NCBI GenBank assembly: GCA_963682025.1
Contig: OY821520.1
Span: forward strand, 179,866,626-179,930,625
Reading direction: 5' to 3'
Length of the DNA stretch: 64,000 bases
Source: Cordilura impudica
Lineage: Eukaryota > Arthropoda > Insecta > Diptera > Scathophagidae
The translations under genes and the position numbers were made by a program. The stretch's first letter is position 1; each line of letters starts with the position of its first letter. Under the pieces are notes generated by a model that did not search any database, had not been told where the DNA came from, and saw nothing but the letters and a program-made list of their open reading frames with translations. Positions 55,700 to 64,000 of this stretch are shown here, one piece after another.

Positions 55700-56070
55700 T
55701 TTTTTTTGCTTTGCAATTATTTATTAGAGCTTTTACGATGTCCTGCAATAAATTCTGAAAGTCTGTTTCAGAGCTTGTTACATTAATGTAAGTATTAGCC
55801 AAGGCCACGCCGCGTTCTCCGACATAATTTACCACGTTCAATTGCTGAACTTTGTTCTTTGCTTCACTAAATGATTTGTTTGTATGCAATTTTTCTGGAT
55901 CTGTTTGTAAAAAAAATAACAGAAATTTTGCAAGCTTCAAAAAAGGCTAGGCTGGATTCGGATATTAAGTGTACTAATTCTATGCCGTTACTTGTTGCGT
56001 GTAGATTTTGGACCATTAAACGCAAAGGTTTGGTGTCTATACGTTCAGGCTAAGGCAGCCAACTTCCTGG
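55700..56070 (-). pseudogene. Fragment of an unclassified transposon-type protein
   Basis: Two minus-strand frames in series: RLMVQNLHATSNGIELVHLI with SESSLAFFEACK (56060-55930), then FFLQTDPEKLHTNKSFSEAK and VVNYVGERGVALANTYINVT (55915-55700). From memory, ..VVND.AERG..L.. followed by a glutamine-rich ..LLQ(V)V block recurs in multicopy uncharacterised insect and cnidarian proteins that look transposon-borne. I cannot place it in a superfamily. Confidence 0.45.
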
Positions 56071-56599
56071 ATAAGTACCACTGATGACCCACAAAAGTTT
56101 TCAACTTGGCGCGTGCGATTGATTCGTTAGAGCTTTTGTAGCTAACTATCTGCTTGCTTCAATAAATTTAAGTCATTGAAAGGAGCCTATCTAGGTTACT
56201 GGCATAGGTACCAATTTTTGATGTATATTCTCTTTGATTGCTCCTGTAATTTGCAAAAAATAATTACAAATAAGAAGTCTCAGATTAGTAGGACAACTTG
56301 GAAACCTGTCGGAAAGTGCCGTGCAACATGAGGCTAAAAATTAAAAATTGGATTATTTTATTAAAAACTTAAAAAAAAATATATATTCACACCAAATCCT
56401 AAATGTTAAAAGCACTCAATTGTAAGAAAAAGCAAACACTGCGTTAATTTGTAATTCGAAACAAACAAGTGTCAATAGCTGTTCTATTCTTGCAAAATAC
56501 TGGGTGTTTATAAAAGTGCTGCCAGCTTTATATCAAAATTGTCTCGTCAAACTACATAAACAGCGGTTTTCAAACTGTAAATAAGAAAGACGTTACAAA

Positions 56600-56935
56600 A
56601 TGAATAATCTAAATCTGAATGTTGTAGCTGAGGCATGTCAATTAAGAGACCGATGGCAGAAATTTCACCGGAAATATCATATAAAAAGGTGGTAGAGCTT
56701 AGTGTCGAAGATCTAAAATCTATAATATAAGAAGGATTAGAAGGTTTTAGAAAGATTAGACTATCTAACTGGCGATGTCACTGACTTGAAAAACAAAATG
56801 AGCTGCTAAAGCATGAAATGGAAAACCTAAAAGCTGAAAAAGACGCTGATAGAAGAAGAATTACACAACTAGAAGAACAAGTTAAACAGAATAATTTAAT
56901 ATTTAAAGGAGTGCAGTTTTAAAAGTGCGCTCATT
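56600..56935 (+). pseudogene. LINE ORF1-like coiled-coil remnant
   Basis: Starts ATG at 56600 (MNNLNLNVVAEACQLRDRWQ), with several stops and shifts, then LLKHEMENLKAEKDADRRRI, TQLEEQVKQNNLIFKGV. A heptad-rich helix followed by NNLIFKGV is typical of ORF1 proteins of L1- and CR1-like LINEs. Ends at a stop near 56922. Confidence 0.5.
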
Positions 56936-57059
56936 GAATTAAGACGTTTTGTAATAAAGCAGTTGACCTTCTATAAATACTCTCTTTAATAAACACTCAC
57001 CATACATAAATCTATTTATTTTTTAAGTGCATTTATAAAATAGTTCCTCTAAAACGTTA

Positions 57060-57890
57060 ATAGCGATAATCTTTTTACTTCGACAATGCCCTCCAAAACT
57101 GGGGCAACTATTTTGCCTCCCTGGATCCGGATCCAGACCCAACTCGAAAACGGAGACGAAATGCAAACGTGGATATTAATAACGTGCATGATTTTCCCAA
57201 TCTAAACACTACTCAAAAATCAAAAAATTAGATAAAACACTAAAAGACTTCAACATCTTTCTACTAACAAAAGCCTTAGAAGGTGTTACAACAGAAAAAC
57301 CAGAAAAAATAACGTTCACACGGGATGGTGATTTGCTAATATTAACAAAAAACTCTTTCCAAACAAACAAATTTTTAAAATCTAAACAACTGAATGGAGT
57401 ATGTACAGTGACAACTATGCTTCACCCTAGTCTTAATACTACAAAAGGAGTTGTTATTGCACCACTATTAAAGAATTTAACAGAAAAAGAGATAACAGAA
57501 GGCTTACAAGACCAAGGAGTAATTGAATGTATAAAGGTCAAAAAATTTATTGACGGTCAATTGAATAACACTAGTTTACATATTTTATTCTTTGATCGAT
57601 ATACAGTACCTTCCGAGATAAAAATTGGATTCGTAAACTGTAAAGTTAACCCTTTTATCCCTCAGCCAATACAATTTAAAAACTGTTTCGTATTAGGGCA
57701 TCCTAAAAAAACATTGCAAATCGGAACCAAAATGTGAAGTTTGTTCCTCCAGCGTCCATGATCCAGAACCATGCGCAAAAATAGAGTGTGTAAATTGTAA
57801 ACACCAACATCGTGCTCTCAATAGAGATTGTCTAAGTATTAAAAAAAGACAACAGATTATTAAAATTAAAATAAAACAACTGCTCTTATA
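57060..57890 (+). pseudogene. LINE D ORF1 (Gag-like)
   Basis: Frame pieces: NALQNWGNYFASLDPDPDPT and basic KRRRNANVDINNVHDFP (57085-57230), then 57333-57737 with TMLHPSLNTTKGVVIAP and KNLTEKEITEGLQDQGV, a domain seen in I- and R1-type ORF1 proteins; after a shift at about 57700, cysteine knuckles CFV(F)GHPKKHC, CEVCSSSVHDPEPC and CVNCKHQHRALNRDC. At least three lesions. Nucleic-acid binding Gag-like role inferred from the knuckles. Confidence 0.7.
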
Positions 57891-58269
57891 ATGAAGCCAC
57901 TCAAAAATCAAATGAAACAAATATACCAACAATAAACGAAATTCCAACCGAAAAGCTAGAAGAAGCAATCGAAAAACGCAAAAAAAGAATAACCCAACTA
58001 AAAAACAAGCAATTGAAACAAGAAATATAGAAACAGAATCCCAAAACATAAATAAAAACTCTAATACGAATAATAGAACAAACAACAACACAAAAATTTT
58101 TTCAGACCAAATTAACTCTTATAAAGCAACAGCAGATCAACTCTTAAAAATATATTCTCACAATAAAGAACAAAACAAATTAAACGACAAAACATATGAC
58201 AATAATAAATCCATCAACAATACTAACGCAGCAAGCAACATGTTTAATCATACTAGAAAATACCTACTT

Positions 58270-61200
58270 TCCGGTTATCTACCGCTCTTACTAACTTAGA
58301 AATTCGGTTTAATCAGCAAATTTCTTGAGTATTTTCCAGCTTATCCCCCTTAGACCCGTCACGCCTGGTAAGATGTCGTTGGATAGATATCTGACCCTTG
58401 TTCTCGCAAATGCAGGACAGTAACAGAGGTAGTGTTCTAGGGTTCGTCATCCTCTCCCCAAGCTCTACAAACGGCTGATTCCGCCCGTCCTATACGGTAT
58501 ACGTGAGGCGTCAGCTCAGAGTGTCCAGTGAGGATGCCAATTACCGTACTAAGTTCTACCCTATTCAGATTCAGGATCTCCCTTGTTCTTGTAGCGTTGG
58601 GAGAACCCCATAATATCTTTGTAACCTTACCCACGTCATTCTCTTCCCAAACTGATACATGTGAATTGATCGCCCAGTCTGCTAGTTCCAATTTGAGAGA
58701 CTTGAAAGGTATTGGGTTTTCCAAATTTACTCTTTCCAGGAAAGAGCCCTTCCTGGCCAGTTTGTCAGCAATCTCATTTCCCATTATACCACTGTGTCCT
58801 GGGATCCAAACGATTTCAAGTCTGCCTCTTCTGGAGAAGTTTGAAATCTCCTCCTTACACTCGAGGATAGTCCTTGATCTAGTTTTGTCTGCGGATATCG
58901 CTCTGATAGCCGCTAGACTGTCCGTAAATATTTTCACGTCTCTGGGACTTGGGGAATCCCGTGCGTTAATATACCTAATACATTCCTTTATCGCCACCAA
59001 TTCAGCCTGAAAGACGGAGTTTGGTCCGGAACACGGAGGTATATCCCTGTGGAACGGTTCTCATCGTAGAAACCTATCCCAGTCTTACCATGCAGACTAG
59101 AGGCGTCCGTATAGTAATGTGACCCTGGAAGGTTCTGTAGAATATTCCCGTTTATCCAACTTTCCCTGTCTGGTATCCGTATACTGCAGGGTATATCTTT
59201 TGACACTTCCGCGATTCTATCACAGCTAATATTCACTGTGTTGAGTCCCGGAATTTGATCTAAAATAGTCTGGTGTCTGGTCATGTGGTCGGTGATATAT
59301 TCCCCTGTTAGCCTTAGTCGTAACATGGCCAGAGCTGCCTCATATTTAATTCTAATCTCAATTGGGTGTATAGATAGAATATTCTCTAAAGCCCTCGTAG
59401 ATGTAGTCCTTATTGCACCACTGATTCCTATGCAACAGAGACGCTGTATCTTTTGGAGTGGTTTAATGTAACATTTCCTGTTCATTGATGTCCATATGAC
59501 TATGGATGCGTGGATGCGACCTGCTCTCGATGTGGTTTTTCCAAGTAAGTTTTTTATCGAGAATAACCCCAAGGTATTTCACCGTCTGTGTGATTCTAAT
59601 CGTTTTGCCCTGGATGCGAGGTTCATCAAAGTCGATTATTTTCGTCTTCCTTGTAAAGAGACATATTTCAGTTTTCTCTGGGTTCACATTCAAACCCCTC
59701 GGTTGTGCCCAGTCATATGCTATTTCGATTGCATTCGATGCTCTCCTACATAAATCTCTAGGATCTTTCGCCCTTAACAGTATCGCTACGTCGTCTGCGT
59801 AGCAGACAGGTTGGAAACCCTTATTGGCTAGAATCCTTAGCAGACTGTTTATAGTGGTCACCCAGAGAAGGGGGATAAAATCCCCCTTGAGGTGTCCCAC
59901 AACAAACCTTGTTTCTTATTTTAATGCCACCAACCTCGCAACTTATCCATCTATTCCCTAGCATGTGACTGATCCAGGCCTTAATATCCCGGTCAATGTC
60001 GAATCTTTCTAGGGATCGGAGTAGCGTATTGGTTGATACATTGTTAAAAGCTCCTTCTATATCAATGAATATAGCTAGGGTGAAGATTTTGAGATCAAAA
60101 GATCTTTCGATGTGGTGAACTACTTCATGAAGCGCAGTTTCCACTGAGCGTCCCTTTAAATAAGCGTGCTGTTTGAATTTCAACAACTCATTTGGGATTT
60201 GACATTTAACCATGTTATCGACTATTTGCTCCATGGGTTCGCGTAGCTTTCCTTTTCCGGTTTTGGTATGAAGACCACTTTGGCCTCCTGCCGTGCCCTG
60301 GGGGTGTACGCTAATTTTAGGCAAGCAGAGAATATGACAGCCAGACTACTACCAATTAAGTCCCCGCTTTTTTGTAGTAGAGCAGGAAAGACTTCATCTG
60401 GGCCTGCTGCCTTAAAAGGGGCAAAGCTTTATATTGCCTTAATTACCATATTTTCGGTTATTTTATCATTTCTTTCCTCTCGATATTGTTCCTCATTAGG
60501 CCCTTCATATTGTTCCCCATCGTGTCCCGTCTGCTGTTCCACGTTGGTTCCAGTTTGTCGGGACACATTGGTACCAATTTCTGGGTTCCTATTTGGCCCA
60601 AGCTCTTCTGTAAGAAAGTGTGTTTCCATCAATATTCTTAAGGACTGTTCCATTGATTCCGCCCGAATCCCGTCCTTATCGACTAGAGCTTCAGGCTGTG
60701 AATGGGTTTTCGATAAGAATTTCTTGATTTTCGAGACGTCATTAACGCTATCAACCTGTTCACAGAAAAGTTTCCAGGAGTTGCGTTTGGCTACTCGAAT
60801 CTTTTTGTTGTATTCCCTGAGTTTGTAATGATAGTCTTCCCAGTATACTACATGTTTTTTACGACGAGCCCTATTAAATAATCTTCGGACGTCCTTCCCA
60901 AGATTTATCAACTCCCCTGTCAGCCAGGGTTTCTCTCGGGGAGATCTCCTTTCCCGGAGTGGACAACATTCCTTGAAAGACTCAATTAGGCTCTTCGTTA
61001 ATCTATCTACTTCCCCGTCAACTTCTTCAACATTCCTTAGTACTGTGGGAGGAGAAGTTAGACGGGCTATTAGATTTCTTCTAAATTTTGGCCAATCCGT
61101 TTTAGCCTTATTCCTGAACTTAAGGGGTTCAGGCGCTGGTTGTATCAGATTAAATAAGATGTATCGATGATGCGAGAAGGAATGCTCGCTAGAGACATGC

Positions 61201-61709
61201 CAATCTTGGATATCGTCCACTAGATTTTTTGAACAAATTGAAATATCTAAAACCTCTTCCCTTAATCTGTTAACAAATGTTGCCGTGTTCCCAGTATTAA
61301 GGGTGAAAAGGTTATTTTCATTAAGGAATTCAAGTAAAGCATCCCCCCTTTGGTTACAGTTCGAACTACCCCATGTTATATGGTGAGAATTCGCGTCGCA
61401 CCCTATGAGAATTTCCTTACCTGTTGTTCTAGCTGTCCTTACCATCTCTTCCAGTTCCGACGTCGGCGAGTCCGAAGGAAGATAAACCGATGCCAAGAGC
61501 ATTGGTTGGCTTCCATGTTGCAGGACGGTGGCATCTGCGGTGGACAAGTCTGGAGAAAAGAGATAATTTAGGTTTTTGTGACAAATAATACAAGTTCTCG
61601 GTCGAGTTCCTGTATGAGCATAAAAAATTTGGTAATTAGGATCATTGAGTCCAGTAACCTTGTCATTTACCGTCCAAGGTTCCTGTGCTAGTATGATATG
61701 TAACTTACT
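58270..61709 (-). mobile_element. LINE E (LOA-like) with RNase H and 9-bp target duplication
   Basis: TACCTACTT occurs at 58261-58269 and 61710-61718. The 3,440-bp insert encodes, on the minus strand, endonuclease, RT and RNase H, the order seen in LOA/I-clade LINEs. 5'-truncated within the endonuclease. No poly-A tail, which is common in the LOA group. Less AT-rich than all surrounding DNA, suggesting a young insertion. Confidence 0.85.
58437..61700 (-). pseudogene. LINE E ORF2: endonuclease, reverse transcriptase, RNase H
   Basis: Endonuclease C-part 61700-60429 (LLASVYLPSD, IGCDANSHHITWGSSN; the usual SDH appears as SHH in EHSFSHHRYI). RT: FKQHAYLKGRSVETALH, IFIDIEGAFNNVSTNTLL (motif A), CCGTPQGG, frameshift near 59890, CYADDVAILL (motif C, 59900-59463), then KTVKYLGVILDKKLTWKNHI. 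Frame change near 59470, then MNRKCYIKPLQKIQRLCCIG, YTDASSLHGKTGIGFY (RNase H start, 59140-59070), frame change near 59000, KIFTDSLAAIRAI, WIPGHSGIMGNEIADKLA (58800-58750) and a C-terminal His/Cys tail. At least three frameshifts; all catalytic blocks are otherwise recognisable. Confidence 0.85.
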
Positions 61710-61750
61710 TACCTACTTACATATATTAATTTTTTTTTCTTTTTTATCTT

Positions 61751-64000
61751 ATGGTACTAAGTATTATCCAATGGAATATTAACGGATACTACAAAAATTT
61801 ACATGAACTTCAATTAATAATAAATAGTAGGTTTCCAGATGTGATAACATTACAAGAAACACACCTCAAATCTAACTCAATAAACATAAGTAACTACGAA
61901 TTCTACACAAATAATTGTAACTCTACTCGAGCAAAAGGAGGTACAGCAATATTAGTTAAAAAATCCATACAACACAGCCTTTCTATCCAAATACAAGTTT
62001 TTAGTCAGTAGGAGTAAAAATTTAAGCAGAAATAAAACTCAATATAATTTCCATATACATATATACCACCAACTCAAAATATCTCGATGATAAACTTTAT
62101 ACAGCTACGTTGACTCAACAACCTTAATCGTAGGGGACTTAAATGCCCATAGCACATGTGGGGTTCAGATTATACCGATGCTCGAGGAAAATTAATAGAA
62201 CAATTCTACCAGCAATCAAATTTAGTTATCTTGAATAATGGTAAACCCACACACTACTCAACACACTTTACCATTTACATTTACCCATGTCGATATTTCT
62301 CTGGCTTCAGCAGTCTTAATTCATTTTATAACATGGCAAGTTGATTCTCAACTCCATGGTAGTGATCACTATCCCATATACATCACTTACAACAAGAACC
62401 CCAATATGTATAACACATCAAACAAATTCACCAGATTTAAAACCGATATGGCGAACTGGCCTAAATTTTCAAATTTAGTTCATTCAAAAATCAATAATAT
62501 CAATATAACAAATAACAATAGAGATGGTGCAACATTTAAAAAAAATTATTATAGCTTCAGCAAACGAGACAATTCCCAAAAATACTAATAATACAAAAAA
62601 GTAAAAAGTCCACTGGTGAAACAAAAACTTATCAATTTTAAGAAATAATAAACAAAAAGCCTGGTATTTATTTAAGAACAATCCTTCTACTGAAAATAAA
62701 ATTGAGTATCGTAGAGCTAATGCATTATTTAAAAAGCAAGCAAAAGTAGCCAAAATAAACAGTTACTCTTCCACCAAACATTATGGCGTAACGTTAACTT
62801 ATTATATGGAAAATTTATTTCACATGAAATACGTTGTGTAGAACACCAGAACAATAATTATACTGAACCACATCAAATAGCCACTATCATCGGCAAAGAG
62901 TGGTGTTTCCAAAGTAGTAATTCAAACTTCAGCCAATCTTTCATAAATAGTAAAATGTCAACAAATATTTTGTTAAACTACACACCTAACACCTCAGCTA
63001 AATTCATAGATTCAAACATTACCATTATGGAAATGAACTCAGCACTGAATTCCTTAAAACGAAAAACTCCAGGATTCGATAAAATCGATTATCCTATGTT
63101 AAAAAATATGTCAAATACAGGAAAAGAATTCTTGCTAGTAATTTTTAACAAAATATTTGTTTCTGGAAACATACCGCAAGATTGGAAAATTTCGAATATA
63201 ATACCAATTTTAAAACCTGGTAAAGAAAAAAACAAAGTTAATAGCTACAGACCAATTTCTCTGCTTTCTTGTGTAAGTAAACTGCTAGAAAAAATAATCG
63301 CCAAAAGACTAGCTTGGTACCTACAAAAAAACAAGCTTATACACCCAAAACAAGTTGCTTTTAAACAACGTAAAGGCACCAATGACGCACTTCTATTTCT
63401 GGACCAACAAATTACAAAAGCAATATCCACCAGAAACCATATATCAACAATTTCAACAGATTTTGAAAAAGCATTTGATAGAATTGGAGTTCATTGTATA
63501 ATTACACAGCTTAAAGAATGGCGCATCGGTTTTACAATGCTTAAATTTATCTACGGATTTCTAACAAATAGAAAATTTAGAGTACGGGTTAACAACTCAT
63601 TCTCACCAGTTCTACCCTTTGAAAATGGTATCCCACAAGGAACACCTATTTCAGTCATTCTGTTCCAGATTGCATATGAAAAAATCAATTCTATACTTCT
63701 CAAACACCCAACGTTCAATCACTGTATGTACCCATATGATTTATGTATAATAATAAAACATAAACATTCTATTGACCAATCTAATATAGACAATCTGTTT
63801 TCAGATTTAAAAAATTGGTGTGACGAATATGGAGCTAAAATATCTTTTGATAAGACTAAAGTTATCCACTTCTGCCGTAAAAGAGAATGTATAAAACCTA
63901 ACATAATCATACAAACACATATAACTAACTTAGTAGAAGAAATGAAAATTTTGGGTTTGATTTTCGACCAAAAATATAATTGGAAAAAACATATAACTTA
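61751..64000 (+). pseudogene. LINE D ORF2: endonuclease and reverse transcriptase (partial)
   Basis: Starts MVLSIIQWNINGYYKNLHEL with LQETHLK and AKGGTAILVKK (endonuclease), frameshift near 62005, then VGDLNAHS, WGSDYTDARGKLIEQF, LHGSDHYPI (SDH motif). After shifts near 62590 and 62870, the RT: LNSLKRKTPGFDKIDYPML, VNSYRPISLLSCVSKLLEKI, STDFEKAFDRIGVH (motif A), GIPQGTPISV (motif B), and MYPYDLCIII at the place of FADD (motif C), so the catalytic Asp pair is lost. The frame runs off the window edge. Motifs resemble the I factor of Drosophila. Confidence 0.75.

Larger units (their letters stand above)
57060..64000 (+). mobile_element. LINE D (I-type), split by LINE E, runs off the window
   Basis: Part 1 57060-58269 holds ORF1; part 2 61719-64000 holds ORF2 up to the RT thumb. 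The pieces join at the 9-bp duplication TACCTACTT. Sense orientation relative to HUWE1. Numerous frameshifts and one altered catalytic motif show it is old. Confidence 0.75.

Noticed and set aside
57693..58091. 132-codon minus-strand Phe/Leu-rich frame
   Set aside because: Shadow of the LINE D ORF1 3' region, which is A-rich on the plus strand.
60268..60828. 186-codon plus-strand frame
   Set aside because: Antisense shadow of the LINE E endonuclease-RT frame.
1..64000. tRNA, rRNA or snRNA genes
   Set aside because: No A/B boxes with a cloverleaf, rRNA core or snRNA motif found; the only tRNA-like strings are retroelement primer sites.

Overview
This window looks like the genome of a higher (probably calyptrate) fly. 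It is very AT-rich, its two recognisable host genes have spliced exons, and everything else is layered transposable elements of insect type. The species cannot be named from the sequence.

Host genes. On the minus strand, 10522-10706 is the first coding exon of a ceramide synthase (Drosophila schlank type); its remaining exons lie beyond the left edge, so positions 1-10521 are its intron 1. On the plus strand, four exons (16593-16859, 16931-17170, 50597-50818, 50957-51228) encode the N-terminus of a HUWE1-type HECT E3 ubiquitin ligase. The two genes are divergent and 5.9 kb apart. HUWE1 intron 2 is 33.4 kb and packed with transposons; the intron after exon 4 runs to the window end. A possible third gene, a minus-strand first exon with a signal peptide and two TATA-like boxes (47225-47590), sits inside HUWE1 intron 2.

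Layout. 87-5812: gutted Ty3/gypsy errantivirus-like element (minus), one LTR split by a DNA transposon (360-3802) with an intact 563-codon ORF, 0.6-kb inverted termini and a TTA target duplication. 7039-9345: dispersed repeat, hAT relic, 0.95-kb T-rich block. 9870-16260: dispersed repeats and several MITEs (TAA and TTAA duplications). 19198-25421: gypsy relic, then a repeat split by LINE A, itself split by LINE B. 25655-44318: LINE C split by a 17-kb BEL/Pao element, which holds a LINE, a pair of TTA-type transposons and a mariner; the mariner holds a Transib element. 44650-45943: second mariner with one nonsense codon. 48050-49939: another copy of the LINE inside BEL. 52809-53565: MITE with AAAT duplication. 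57060-64000: I-type LINE split by a LOA-like LINE with RNase H.

The most interesting system is the pair of TTA-duplicating DNA transposon families (360-3802 and 31508-35013). They share CAC...GGAACAA termini, very long inverted repeats and a cysteine-rich N-terminal domain, and could be a CMC/Chapaev3-like or poorly described group. The deepest nest is HUWE1 intron > LINE > BEL > mariner > Transib, with target duplications visible at the BEL, mariner and Transib levels.
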